In this document: piece after piece, positions 46,163 to 54,319 of the stretch | Layout: each line of letters starts with the position of its first letter | Numbering within the stretch: the first letter of the stretch is position 1 | DNA from: Flavobacteriales bacterium | Lineage (GTDB): Bacteria > Bacteroidota > Bacteroidia > NS11-12g > UBA9320 | Reading direction: 5' to 3' | NCBI GenBank assembly: GCA_020635395.1 | Contig: JACJZV010000002.1 | Location: forward strand, 558,001 to 622,000 | Length of the DNA: 64,000 nucleotides | Notes under the pieces: generated by a model | What the model was told of the DNA's origin: nothing | The model's input: only the letters and a program-made list of their open reading frames with translations | Database searches by the model: none | Position numbers and translations under genes: made by a program

Positions 46163-47179
46163 ATGAAAGAACAGGTAGAAAAATTAATTGCCGAACTTGA
46201 TGTGTTGAAAATTGAAACGAGCGAAGCGTTGGAACAATTTAGATTGGCTTATTTAACCAAAAAGGGTTTGTTAAACGATTTGTTCGATCAATTTAAAACC
46301 ATTCCCAACGATTTAAAAAAGGAGATGGGTCAAAAGCTGAATCTTTTAAAGCAAAAGGCACAGAGCGTTTATGACCAAAATAAAGAAAGATTTGAAAACA
46401 CAGCAGAAGGAGTAGATGATGAGATTGATTTTAGTCTTCCGGGCAGAAATGTTTCACAAGGAGCAAGACATCCGTTGACTATTGTTCAAAACCAAATGGT
46501 TTCGATTTTTGAGAAAATGGGTTTTGATATATCAGAAGGACCGGAAATAGAAGATGACTGGCATAATTTTTCAGCCCTAAATTTTCCCGAAAACCATCCG
46601 GCCAGAGATATGCAGGATACATTTTTTATAGATAATGGCATATCACTTCGCACGCATACATCGTCCGTGCAGGTGCGAGCTATGGAAAGTAGAACGCCAC
46701 CCATTAGAACCATTTCACCTGGAAGAGTTTATAGAAATGAGGCCATTAGTGCACGCTCTAACAGTTTTTTTCATCAAATTGAAGGATTGTATATAGACGA
46801 AGGAGTTTCGTTTGCAGACTTAAAACAAACGCTCTTTTTGTTTGTGCAACAATTTTTTGGTGAGAACACCAAAGTTCGTTTTCGGCCCAGTTATTTCCCA
46901 TTTACCGAACCCAGTGCCGAAATGGATATATATCTCGGAACGGCCACGCCGGAAGACTACAGGCTAACAAAAGGCACCGGGTGGCTCGAAATTTTAGGCT
47001 GCGGAATGGTGGACGTAAATGTGTTGGAAAATTGCGGAATTGACAGTAAAAAATATAGCGGTTTTGCCTTTGGAATGGGAGTGGAACGGATAACCATGTT
47101 TCGATATGGTGTAAAAGATTTGCGAACTTTTTTTGAAAATGACATTCGGTTTTTAAGTCAATTTAAATCCGTTGATTAA
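46163..47179 (+). CDS. pheS: Phenylalanyl-tRNA synthetase alpha subunit
   Basis: A 338-residue subunit that charges tRNA-Phe with PheT. The ATG at 46163 is chosen; the upstream start adds 19 residues of poor sequence. Class II motifs: RTHTSSVQVRAM, GRVYRNEAISARSNSFFHQIEG (motif 2), and the end-loop LGCGMVDVNVLENCGID with the active-site motif 3 GMGVERITMFRYG. The N-terminus is a coiled coil for tRNA. pheT is not in the window. Confidence 0.97.
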   Translation: MKEQVEKLIAELDVLKIETSEALEQFRLAYLTKKGLLNDLFDQFKTIPNDLKKEMGQKLNLLKQKAQSVYDQNKERFENTAEGVDDEIDFSLPGRNVSQGARHPLTIVQNQMVSIFEKMGFDISEGPEIEDDWHNFSALNFPENHPARDMQDTFFIDNGISLRTHTSSVQVRAMESRTPPIRTISPGRVYRNEAISARSNSFFHQIEGLYIDEGVSFADLKQTLFLFVQQFFGENTKVRFRPSYFPFTEPSAEMDIYLGTATPEDYRLTKGTGWLEILGCGMVDVNVLENCGIDSKKYSGFAFGMGVERITMFRYGVKDLRTFFENDIRFLSQFKSVD

Positions 47180-47199
47180 AACGAAAATAAATAACTTTG
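47172..47199 (+). promoter_or_regulatory. Promoter for tRNA-Pro, both elements
   Basis: TTG at 47172-47174, a 17-nt spacer, then TAACTTTG at 47192-47199 (matches TAnnTTTG). It overlaps the pheS stop and lies 11 bases before the tRNA. This is the best-formed Bacteroidota promoter that I find here. Confidence 0.55.
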
Positions 47200-47210
47200 C
47201 CACCGAGAAA

Positions 47211-47285
47211 CGGGATGTAGCTCAGCCCGGTTAGAGTACACGTCTGGGGGGCGTGTGGTCGCTGGTTCGAATCCAGTCATCCCGA
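47211..47285 (+). tRNA. tRNA-Pro (anticodon GGG)
   Basis: A 75-base cloverleaf. Acceptor CGGGATG (47211-47217) pairs with CATCCCG (47278-47284); discriminator A at 47285. Anticodon stem CACGT/GCGTG holds a loop CTGGGGG, giving anticodon GGG at 47246-47248. The T-loop region is GGTTCGAATCC. CCA is not encoded. It is the only tRNA found, and sits at the left edge of the accessory island. Confidence 0.95.
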
Positions 47286-47286
47286 C

Positions 47287-47316
47287 AAAAGAGTCACATT
47301 ACAAGTGGCTCTTTTT
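47287..47316 (+). terminator. Hairpin terminator after tRNA-Pro
   Basis: A stem AAAAGAG-T-CAC pairs with GTG-G-CTCTTTT around a 7-nt loop, followed by a T-run. It lies 1 base after the tRNA. Confidence 0.85.
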
Positions 47317-47324
47317 TGTTTATT

Positions 47325-47633
47325 ATGAAACTCAAAATAAAATATGTCTTATTAATCATTGCCTCGTTGGTTGCAATTGCAGCATTAATAACTAACCCGA
47401 GCGAAACAAAAATCAAAAAATATTTGCTCAGTGTCGATAGTAAAACGAATGGATGTGGTGAATTTATTTCAGCGGAATATACCATGATTAATGAAAACGG
47501 GAATAAAGTTGACTATAAAATTGAACGGAAAAACTATTATCTATTTTCTCAAGTAGTATTCATAATAAATGAAAAGAAAATAACGGTTGGCATTGCAGCT
47601 TTTGACAAAGTATGGTCAACTTTGGGAGGTTAA
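47325..47633 (+). CDS. Small membrane-anchored hypothetical protein
   Basis: About 102 residues from the ATG at 47325. One N-terminal membrane segment (IKYVLLIIASLVAIAALIT) then a polar domain with two Cys-free strands and one Cys near 44 (TNGCGEFISAEY). A weak match in layout to DUF4359-type proteins; I do not assert it. It lies directly after tRNA-Pro and its stop codon lies in a direct repeat that recurs at the end of rdgB. It is probably part of the island. Confidence 0.45.
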   Translation: MKLKIKYVLLIIASLVAIAALITNPSETKIKKYLLSVDSKTNGCGEFISAEYTMINENGNKVDYKIERKNYYLFSQVVFIINEKKITVGIAAFDKVWSTLGG

Positions 47634-47658
47634 AAACGCCACTATTTCGCCATTTTAG
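47629..47658. repeat. Left copy of imperfect direct repeat (rdgB 3' end)
   Basis: GTTAAAAACGCCAC at 47629-47642 and CATTTTAG at 47651-47658 repeat sequences at 49834-49847 and 49848-49855, with 8 extra bases here. It bounds a segment holding two genes. Confidence 0.5.
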
Positions 47659-47755
47659 GATGGTCATTTCTGTTGGTGTAAAAAGGAAAAGTTCTCTGCA
47701 TTGTTCTTACAAATGTATTTGGACTTCTTACAAAACTTAGCAATATTCGTATGGA
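47642..47755 (-). pseudogene. Short remnant reading frame of unknown family
   Basis: Minus-strand frame of 37 residues with no clear start, ending in RNDHPKMAK and a TAG. It has a protein-like composition (FVRSPNTFVRTMQ, then TFPFYTN) and lies beside the left direct repeat. It may be the C-terminal tail of a lost gene or a short repeated element. No family recognised. Confidence 0.3.
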
Positions 47756-47929
47756 TTAATTATGCCATATACAACGTTCCTTCCTTTTTTTGTATCTTGT
47801 ATAAAAAGTAAAGGACTATGTTTGTGTGGCGGAGATAACGAAAATATACGTAATAGGATGTTTGTATTGGGTATATCTGGATGTTAGCTGCAACCCTATG
47901 ACGACAAATACTGCTAAAAATAAAAGACA

Positions 47930-48979
47930 ATGGAAATGAAAGACATTTTAGGACTTGGAAAAGTATTACCAATTGACAAACTTATTGATATTGTTTCAAA
48001 TTCAGTTGGTAAAATATCAAAACCATTTTTCGATAGAAAAGATGTTGATACTAAAGCATATGAAATTGAAAAACTTGCTGAAGCACGTGCTAAGGAAATG
48101 AAAATTATTGCTACTGCGGTAAAAGAGAATTTTCAAATCACAGGTGGCATAGAATATAAAGATGAAAAAATTTCAATCAGTTCTCCAAAAGAATTACCGG
48201 CTGAAAAACAACAACAAATATTAATCACTCCTTCTCTTGAAGAAAGAACTCAAGACAGATTAAATTTTCAAGAAGCTAAAAAGCAACTTAATATTGAAAA
48301 TGTTACCGCGTTTGCCGCTGAAGAATTAAGGAACGAACAACCTGTTACTGACGAACCTTTAGATGAGGATTGGACAACTAGATTTTTCAAAATTGCAGAA
48401 GACGTATCCAATGAAGAAATGCAAGCTCTCTGGGGGAAAATTCTTGCTGGTGAAATAAAACATCCTAAATCCTATTCATTGCGAACTCTAGAACTTATAC
48501 GTAATTTATCTAAAAGTGAAGCCGACACATTTATGAAAGTGGCGAATTTTGCAATAAAATCGGGTGGTAAAAATTATTTATTTAAAGGAAATGACGACAA
48601 AGCATTGAAAGAAAAGTATAAAATAAGTTACATGGATATTGCTCTTCTTACCGAGATTGGATTAATACAACCTGGTGAATTTGTAAATCATCAATTATTG
48701 CAACAGACTATAGACAGTCAGCGAGTTTTTATTGCAGGAAATATTGTCATCATTGCAAATATCAAAGCAAACACTCCAACCATCAAAATGCCCGTTAATG
48801 TATTCAGTAATTCGGGCAATGAACTTCTTAAGTTAATCAATGCAACACCATCAATGGAATACTTAACCTATTTTGCAAATTCAATAAAAAACGAAAATGT
48901 TGACATTAAATATGCACACATACTAGCGTTTGAAGACGACAATATTCGACATACTCAACCATTACAAGAATTCAAATGA
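47930..48979 (+). CDS. DUF2806 family protein
   Basis: A 349-residue protein. An N-terminal amphipathic region precedes a helical domain; about residues 145-200 carry the DUF2806-like section VSNEEMQALWGKILAGEI and KHPKSYSLRTLELIRNLS. No signal peptide or membrane segment. DUF2806 has no known activity and occurs patchily in genomes, often in accessory regions. Here it lies between tRNA-Pro and rdgB and is followed by a long imperfect inverted repeat. Confidence 0.75.
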   Translation: MEMKDILGLGKVLPIDKLIDIVSNSVGKISKPFFDRKDVDTKAYEIEKLAEARAKEMKIIATAVKENFQITGGIEYKDEKISISSPKELPAEKQQQILITPSLEERTQDRLNFQEAKKQLNIENVTAFAAEELRNEQPVTDEPLDEDWTTRFFKIAEDVSNEEMQALWGKILAGEIKHPKSYSLRTLELIRNLSKSEADTFMKVANFAIKSGGKNYLFKGNDDKALKEKYKISYMDIALLTEIGLIQPGEFVNHQLLQQTIDSQRVFIAGNIVIIANIKANTPTIKMPVNVFSNSGNELLKLINATPSMEYLTYFANSIKNENVDIKYAHILAFEDDNIRHTQPLQEFK

Positions 48980-48992
48980 GAAGGGCAGCAGC

Positions 48993-49118
48993 TAACAGCA
49001 CCTACCCAAAAGTGGCGGTTCAGGGGTTAAATCAAGCTTTGTACTTCTATGCAAGTTTGTACTTGACTGAAAATGAATCGCTTCAAAATCACCACCTTCG
49101 GGTAGCTGCAAAACGTTA
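48993..49118 (+). repeat. Long imperfect inverted repeat, attC-like
   Basis: Left arm TAAC (48993-48996) and CTACCCAAAAGTGG (49002-49015); right arm CCACCTTCGGGTAG (49092-49105) and GTTA (49115-49118). The 14-base arms pair at 12 positions. Total length of 126 bases and the layout (arm tips TAAC/GTTA) resemble an integron attC site. Two copies of TTTGTACTT lie in the loop. It follows the DUF2806 gene. Confidence 0.45.
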
Positions 49119-49191
49119 TGACTAATTTGAAAAATGACAAGAATAGCATTTATACTGACAAATTGGACTTTTAATTTCAAGTTGTAATAAC

Positions 49192-49692
49192 ATGACAACT
49201 AATTCCTCAGAATCAATTCCAGAAATGATGCAACCAAATTGGACTGGACTGGACATTGATAGCTTTCCTGTGAAATTTGGACAGATTTTGAAGTTTAATA
49301 ATGACAGTGCTGAAATAACTGCAATTGTTTTGGACTTTAGTGAAGACGAAGGCGGACAATGGGTTGGAGTAACCTTCATTGACCAAAATCGACTTTTTGG
49401 ACGACAAATCCCGAGCGGGCTGATTAATACGAAATGTCTCGACCTTCTTGACGTAACTTATATTCAAAGAGACGGACTAATTGACTTTGAAGTATTGGAA
49501 ACAATTACAGTCAACAAAAGGAAAGTTGGAATTGGCTCTCAAAGTCCTGCTACAAACTATTTAGAAATTAAGAGAGACTTCGAAAGAGGAATTGAACAAA
49601 GGAAAAAAGAACAAACCCCTTGCGACAAAGGATTGACAGATCTAAACCCTGTAAGAGAATGCTATTTTGACATTAAAACAATAAAAAACTAG
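49192..49692 (+). CDS. Hypothetical protein in island
   Basis: A 166-residue soluble protein with acidic N-terminal half and basic, Lys/Arg-rich middle (NKRKVG, DFERGIEQRKKE). It has no signal peptide, no membrane segment and no recognised domain. Its size and position, between two long inverted repeats, resemble a cassette gene. Function unknown. Confidence 0.5.
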   Translation: MTTNSSESIPEMMQPNWTGLDIDSFPVKFGQILKFNNDSAEITAIVLDFSEDEGGQWVGVTFIDQNRLFGRQIPSGLINTKCLDLLDVTYIQRDGLIDFEVLETITVNKRKVGIGSQSPATNYLEIKRDFERGIEQRKKEQTPCDKGLTDLNPVRECYFDIKTIKN

Positions 49693-49696
49693 CCAC

Positions 49697-49818
49697 AACA
49701 ATGGGTATAAACATAGGACGGTCAGTGGTTTTTCGTATGGCACAGCACGTATCAAAAGTAGTTGTAACTTGACAGGAAATCGTTTCGAAATGCCAAACAT
49801 TTCATACACGCAACCGTT
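49697..49818 (+). repeat. Second long imperfect inverted repeat, attC-like
   Basis: An arm beginning AACAATGGGTATAAACAT pairs imperfectly with the revcomp of the region ending CATACACGCAACCGTT, over 122 bases, nearly the same length as the first. It follows the gene at 49192 and lies next to the end of rdgB. Pairing is weaker than in the first copy. Confidence 0.35.
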
Positions 49819-49820
49819 AC

Positions 49821-50411
49821 TCAACCCTTCCCAGTTAAAAACGCCACCATTTTAGCAATGGCTCTTCCTCGGTGGCTAATGGCATTTTTTTCTGTTTTAT
49901 CCATTTCGGCAAAGGTTTTTGAGTGTCCATCGGGTACAAAAATAGGGTCGTAGCCAAAACCTGCGTTGCCTCTTTTTTTAGTAATGATTGTGCCTTTAAC
50001 AACACCCTCAAAAAAATGGTGTTGGCCATTAAAATAAAGCGATATAACCGTTCTAAATTGAGCAGACCTATCCGCAAAAGGTTGTAGATTTTTGAGCAAC
50101 AAGGCCATATTTGCCTGATTATCTTTTTCTTCTCCGGCATATCTTGCCGAAAAAACACCCGGCTCGCCGTTTAAGGCAGTTACTTCCAATCCGGTATCAT
50201 CGCTAAAAACATTGCAATTAAATTTAGAAAAAAGGGCATCCGATTTCAACCGAGCATTGCCTTCAAGTGTGTTTTCAGTTTCTTCAATTTCATCAAAAAA
50301 ACCAATATCAGAAAGTGTTTTTACATTGAACGCCTCGCCCAAAATAGCCTGTATTTCGAAAGCTTTGTGGGCATTGTGTGTGGCAAAAACAAGAGGCGTT
50401 TTTTCGCTCAT
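49821..50411 (-). CDS. rdgB: XTP/dITP pyrophosphatase (RdgB/HAM1)
   Basis: A 196-residue house-cleaning enzyme that hydrolyses non-canonical purine triphosphates. N-terminal FATHNAHKAFEI, FSDDTGLEV and PGVFSARYAGE, GNAGFGYDPIFVPDG, and the end SHRGRAIAKM all match the family. Its start overlaps the ridA stop by 4 bases. The last 12 codons contain the sequence repeated at 47629. Confidence 0.94.
   Translation of the reverse strand: MSEKTPLVFATHNAHKAFEIQAILGEAFNVKTLSDIGFFDEIEETENTLEGNARLKSDALFSKFNCNVFSDDTGLEVTALNGEPGVFSARYAGEEKDNQANMALLLKNLQPFADRSAQFRTVISLYFNGQHHFFEGVVKGTIITKKRGNAGFGYDPIFVPDGHSKTFAEMDKTEKNAISHRGRAIAKMVAFLTGKG
49834..49855. repeat. Right copy of imperfect direct repeat (rdgB 3' end)
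   Basis: GTTAAAAACGCCACCATTTTAG at 49834-49855 lies in the coding 3' end of rdgB and matches the left copy in two blocks of 14 and 8 bases. Confidence 0.5.
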
Positions 50412-50794
50412 TTAACCGCCACAACACTAATTTCCACATGTACATTTTTAGGCAAAGTCTTTACCGCCACGGCCTCTCTTGCGGGAGGATTATCTCTAAA
50501 ATACTCGCCATAAACGGCGTTTATTTTGGCATAATCATCCATGGTGGCCATAAAAATAGAGGCTTTTACCACGTTGCTGTAATCCATATCGGCAGCCTTT
50601 AAAACTGCCCCTACATTTTTTAAAACCTGATGTGTTTCGGCTTCAATGCTGTCCAAAACCAAGTTTCCGGTAGCCGGATTAATGGCAATTTGCCCTGAAC
50701 AATAGAGTGTATTGCCCACTAAAACCGCCTGACTATATGGCCCGATAGCAGCCGGAGCATTATCTGTGTGAATGATTTTTTTTGAAGTTTCCAT
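50408..50794 (-). CDS. ridA: RidA-family enamine/imine deaminase
   Basis: A 128-residue protein (start ATG 50794). It hydrolyses reactive enamine/imine intermediates made by PLP enzymes such as serine/threonine dehydratases. Motifs: GPYSQAV near 18-24, and the Arg of PPAREAVAV that contacts substrate, then TLPKNVHVEI. An upstream ATG at 50902 would add a lipoprotein-like signal peptide but overlap the divergent gene, so it is rejected; if true the protein would be exported. Overlaps rdgB by 4 bases. Confidence 0.88.
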   Translation of the reverse strand: METSKKIIHTDNAPAAIGPYSQAVLVGNTLYCSGQIAINPATGNLVLDSIEAETHQVLKNVGAVLKAADMDYSNVVKASIFMATMDDYAKINAVYGEYFRDNPPAREAVAVKTLPKNVHVEISVVAVK

Positions 50795-50814
50795 ATCTTC
50801 TTTAATTGCATTCG

Positions 50815-50822
50815 TATTTTTG
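50815..50822 (+). promoter_or_regulatory. -7 promoter element
   Basis: TATTTTTG matches TAnnTTTG and lies 16 bases before the ATG at 50839. No -33 element at the usual distance. Confidence 0.35.
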
Positions 50823-50838
50823 TCAGCATCAGTATAGC

Positions 50839-51507
50839 ATGAGGATAGCAGCAATAGGCACACCGGATAGAATAAAGGAACTGACGAAAAAAGTTTCTTC
50901 AAAACACGAATTGATAGAAGTCAAAAATAATGATTTTGCAAATGCTGATATTGTTTTTGATTTAAACTTTGATGATTTTGAACATCGACTTGCTAATTAC
51001 GCTCATTTAAAAGGCACAGTGGTTGTGGTTTCTGCCATAAAGCAACAATTGGAACAAGTGGTGTATGATTTTGGAAAGCCAATTCATTGCCAATTGTTTG
51101 GTATAAATGCATTACCAACATTTTTAGATAGAGAGCTTGCTGAAATGACAAGCGTTCAAGCAGATAGCAGAAAGGAAGCTGAAGAAATTTTCAAGGAACT
51201 GGATTGGCCAATAAAATGGGTTGAAAGCAGGGTGGGAATGGTAACGCCACGCGTAGTTTTAATGATAATAAACGAGGCCTATTACACGGTGCAAGAAGGA
51301 ACGGCGGCAAAGGAAGACATTGACATAGGCATGAAGCTGGGAACAGCCTATCCGAAGGGACCATTTGAGTGGGCCAACGAAATTGGTCTAAAAAATGTGT
51401 ATGAGGTTTTAAATGCCCTATACATAGACACGCATGATGAACGTTACAAGGTTTGCCCTATGCTAAAAACGGAGTATTTACAACTGGTTTCATCGGTTTC
51501 GGTTTGA
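50839..51507 (+). CDS. 3-hydroxyacyl-CoA dehydrogenase-like protein
   Basis: A 222-residue protein (start ATG 50839). The N-terminal Rossmann part is short and lacks a clear GxGxxG, while the C-terminal half contains the 3-hydroxyacyl-CoA dehydrogenase C-terminal domain: GMVTPRVVLMIINEAYY, and DIDIGMKLGTAYPKGPFEW. It may be a truncated or specialised enzyme of fatty-acid oxidation. The next gene starts with a TTG overlapping this stop. Confidence 0.75.
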   Translation: MRIAAIGTPDRIKELTKKVSSKHELIEVKNNDFANADIVFDLNFDDFEHRLANYAHLKGTVVVVSAIKQQLEQVVYDFGKPIHCQLFGINALPTFLDRELAEMTSVQADSRKEAEEIFKELDWPIKWVESRVGMVTPRVVLMIINEAYYTVQEGTAAKEDIDIGMKLGTAYPKGPFEWANEIGLKNVYEVLNALYIDTHDERYKVCPMLKTEYLQLVSSVSV

Positions 51508-52055
51508 GAAAATTATATAAATTTATCTTTAAACAGTTGGGGTGGAAGGTAGCCGGACGATTGCCCGTCAATCATAAAAAATACGTTTTAGTTGTTGCAC
51601 CACATACCAGCAATTGGGATTTTTTTGTCGGACTTGGTGCCAGAGCCACATTCAATTTTTGGCCACAATATGCGGCTAAAAGCGACTTGTTTTTTTGGCC
51701 TTTGGGTTGGATTCTTAAAAGACTGGGGGGCTATCCCGTGGTTAGGTCAAAAAACACCAACTTTGTTCAGAGTTTTGCCGATATTTTTAAAAAAGAAAAA
51801 GAGTTTATTCTGACTATAACTCCCGAAGGGACACGTAGCTATAACCCCGACTGGAAAACAGGTTTTTATTACATTGCAAAAGAAGCGAACGTGCCTATTG
51901 TTCCGGTGGCTTTTGACTATAAAACCAAAACGGTGACCATGCGAGAACCGATGAATACAGACATGTCGGTGGAAGAAACCATTGATGAATTAAAAAAATG
52001 GTATAGCCATTTTCAGGGTAAAAATCCCCAAAACGGTGTGCACTATGATAATTGA
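51504..52055 (+). CDS. 1-acyl-sn-glycerol-3-phosphate acyltransferase-like protein
   Basis: A 183-residue lysophospholipid acyltransferase-family protein from the TTG at 51504, which overlaps the previous stop. Catalytic HTSNWD (His34, Asp39) matches H-x4-D; TPEGTR near 107-111 matches the glycerophosphate-binding motif. It is shorter than PlsC. It would transfer acyl groups to a lipid acceptor at the inner membrane. It overlaps the ogt gene by 11 bases. Confidence 0.85.
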   Translation: MRKLYKFIFKQLGWKVAGRLPVNHKKYVLVVAPHTSNWDFFVGLGARATFNFWPQYAAKSDLFFWPLGWILKRLGGYPVVRSKNTNFVQSFADIFKKEKEFILTITPEGTRSYNPDWKTGFYYIAKEANVPIVPVAFDYKTKTVTMREPMNTDMSVEETIDELKKWYSHFQGKNPQNGVHYDN

Positions 52056-52500
52056 CTCGCCCGTTGGAAAGCTGAAAATTGTAGAAAGTGAACTCGGAGT
52101 TTCGGAACTTATTTTTGGTAAAAAATCAGAAGAAAAAATGGATAGTGCTTTTTCGGAGGCGGCACACCAAATCAAAGAATATTTTGACGGAAAAAGAAAA
52201 GTATTTGAACTAAAATTAGACTTAAAAGGAACTGATTTTCAGCTTAAAGTTTGGAACGAATTATTAAAAATCCCTTATGGAAAAACCATTAGTTATGAGG
52301 ATTTGGCCATGCGGTTGGGGGACGAAAAAGTAATACGTGCTGCGGCATCAGCCAATGGCAAAAACCCGATTCCTATCCTTGTTCCATGCCACCGTGTAAT
52401 AGGTAAAGATGGAAGCCTAACGGGCTATTCCGGCCAACTTTGGCGAAAAGAGATGTTGTTGAGGCACGAGGGTGTTCTAAAGCAAACCACGATTTTCTAA
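52045..52500 (+). CDS. ogt: Methylated-DNA--protein-cysteine methyltransferase
   Basis: A 151-residue direct repair protein that takes the methyl from O6-methylguanine onto its Cys. The active-site motif PCHRV and the downstream G-x2-GYSG-x-LWRKEMLL are visible. The ATG at 52045 is preferred over GTG 52036. It is the last gene of a three-gene operon and is followed by a hairpin. Confidence 0.93.
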   Translation: MIIDSPVGKLKIVESELGVSELIFGKKSEEKMDSAFSEAAHQIKEYFDGKRKVFELKLDLKGTDFQLKVWNELLKIPYGKTISYEDLAMRLGDEKVIRAAASANGKNPIPILVPCHRVIGKDGSLTGYSGQLWRKEMLLRHEGVLKQTTIF

Positions 52501-52511
52501 AAAAAAACAAA

Positions 52512-52530
52512 AGCCTCCATCACGGAGGCT
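52512..52530 (-). terminator. Hairpin terminator for the minus-strand arylsulfotransferase gene
   Basis: AGCCTCC (52512-52518) pairs with GGAGGCT (52524-52530), loop ATCAC. On the minus strand it is followed by a T-rich run, so it ends transcription of that gene and may also serve ogt. Confidence 0.75.
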
Positions 52531-52569
52531 AATCAAACCAATTCATCCATTTTTAAGAAGTAAGAATGC

Positions 52570-54264
52570 TTATAATTTTGACAAACCAGTTCGGGTTATT
52601 TGCTGTTCAATATTTTCGAAATAAACGTGATACAATCCCAATGAAAAAGAGGTTAAATCAATTTCAAAGTGTTTTTGATTTGGTTTTATGGTAGCAACCT
52701 CAACACCTCTTGCATCAATGATTTTTACCGTTGTTATAATACTTGATGATTGCACCGTTACATTATTGATGGCAGGGTTAGGAAATAATTTTAGACTGCC
52801 AAATGAAATACGGGCAATTCCGCCATGGTGTGTTGTGTCCACAACGTGTGTGGTGTCATCACACAATATAGGCAACGGGCTAAGCTCTAGTCTATCGCCT
52901 TCTTTGATTGTTTTGCCGCTAAAGGCTGAGCTGTTTGTGGCATATTTGTATGCTCTAAAACAAGCGTTTCCTAAGGGTTTTGTTCCTTGAGTTATTGGCC
53001 CTGTAGCCGTGATTGGGTTTACATAACTCCAGAGGATATTTTTATTTTGGTCTATTTCAAAAAAGTGACCTTTTGTGCTTTCACAAATCAAGAAGTGACC
53101 ATTAGACAACGGTTGAACACTGCTCATGTTTACACTGTAAAAGTCCTTTTTTATAGGGTTGGCGGTATATTCCCACTCCGAATTAGGCGGACCAAAAGGC
53201 TTCGTGCCGTCAATGGCATATTTGCCGTTAATATCAAGTGATGGAGTAAACAGTTCTACGGAAGAGTATGCCCGTGTCCCACCATTGTTAAAAAACAGAA
53301 TTTTACCGGCATTGGGATAACCTTTTGGAATCCATTGTGCATCATGTTGCTTAAAACTTACTTGGTCTGCTGATGTGCCTCTGCCATAAACAGCGGGGTT
53401 TCCGTATCTGTATAGTATATCGCCTCCTTTATTTTGTTGTCCACCAAAATGACCGCCGCTCTGTTGGTCGGTGGTGCTGTGGTCTATAATATAAATTTCG
53501 CTAAAGGCATGGCAGCTAATCATTATTTGATCTAAATCGGCATTGTAATCAATAGAATTAAAATGAAGCCAATCTTTGTTGTCGGTAACGTAATTAGAGT
53601 TAAAATTTAGCCGTTCAGGATACTGCGAAATGATGCCAAAATTGGCTTTTGCGTCGTCATAATCTTGCACCAAATGGTTCATTGCGTCCCAACGCCAAAC
53701 AATTTGATAGCCGCTATCTTTTAAGGGGACAATTTCCCAAATACTTTCAGTCCAGATAGGTTGTTCGGGGTCAACATGTTGAGGGTCTCTGCCGGCGTTA
53801 ACAGCATCTTCGTTTGATACCATTCTCCATAGCAAAACCAATAAATGTCCATTTGGCATAAGTTCAATGTCGTGGTGTTGGCTAAAAGAATCGTCAGACA
53901 AATTGGCAAACCACACAAGATTGCCATCCCAATCAAATTCTTCAATTCGCCCACCGTTGCCACCGGCATGGTCAAACTCATCGTGCATTACATGAGCCGT
54001 TCTCAGCAAGTTGCCGTTGGGTTTTAAATAACACACCGCACCGGGAGTGTAGTTGCTTACCCACTTTTTTACTTCATGCCCACAGTTGTTGAGCAAATAA
54101 GTGTTTTTTGAAGGAAATGGAAACAAAAGCGTGTAACCATCAAACGTGGTGCTATCGTTTTTGAACAAACCAACGGTTTGTTGGGCAAAAGAAGAGTTGC
54201 TGGTTAGAGCATTTAGAGAAGAAACAAGGCCAACTAAAAGTAAAGTTTTTACATACGTTTTCAA
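52570..54264 (-). CDS. Arylsulfotransferase-like protein with T9SS sorting domain
   Basis: A 564-residue exported protein. The start is a TTG (54264), since no ATG precedes the signal peptide ending FAQQ. The main domain shows repeated beta-propeller blades with SFSQHHDIELMPNGH, TESIWEIVP and SCHAFSEIYIIDHSTTDQ, typical of ASST-family sulfotransferases of the outer membrane or surface. The last 75 residues form a T9SS type A sorting domain (LKLFPNPAINNVTV start). The catalytic His is expected in SCHAFSEI but was not verified. Confidence 0.82.
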   Translation of the reverse strand: MKTYVKTLLLVGLVSSLNALTSNSSFAQQTVGLFKNDSTTFDGYTLLFPFPSKNTYLLNNCGHEVKKWVSNYTPGAVCYLKPNGNLLRTAHVMHDEFDHAGGNGGRIEEFDWDGNLVWFANLSDDSFSQHHDIELMPNGHLLVLLWRMVSNEDAVNAGRDPQHVDPEQPIWTESIWEIVPLKDSGYQIVWRWDAMNHLVQDYDDAKANFGIISQYPERLNFNSNYVTDNKDWLHFNSIDYNADLDQIMISCHAFSEIYIIDHSTTDQQSGGHFGGQQNKGGDILYRYGNPAVYGRGTSADQVSFKQHDAQWIPKGYPNAGKILFFNNGGTRAYSSVELFTPSLDINGKYAIDGTKPFGPPNSEWEYTANPIKKDFYSVNMSSVQPLSNGHFLICESTKGHFFEIDQNKNILWSYVNPITATGPITQGTKPLGNACFRAYKYATNSSAFSGKTIKEGDRLELSPLPILCDDTTHVVDTTHHGGIARISFGSLKLFPNPAINNVTVQSSSIITTVKIIDARGVEVATIKPNQKHFEIDLTSFSLGLYHVYFENIEQQITRTGLSKL

Positions 54265-54319
54265 AGAGGGTAAATTAAAAAATCATTTAAATAAAAACCC
54301 CAAACGGAGATATGAATAC

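Noticed and set aside
48088..48099. GCACGTGC as another parS site
   Set aside because: It keeps only CACGTG without the flanking TTC/GAA arms and lies in a DUF2806 coding region.
50795..50902. Lipoprotein-like N-terminal extension of RidA
   Set aside because: It would overlap the start of the divergent gene at 50839 and RidA proteins are usually cytoplasmic of about 128 residues; left open as an alternative.
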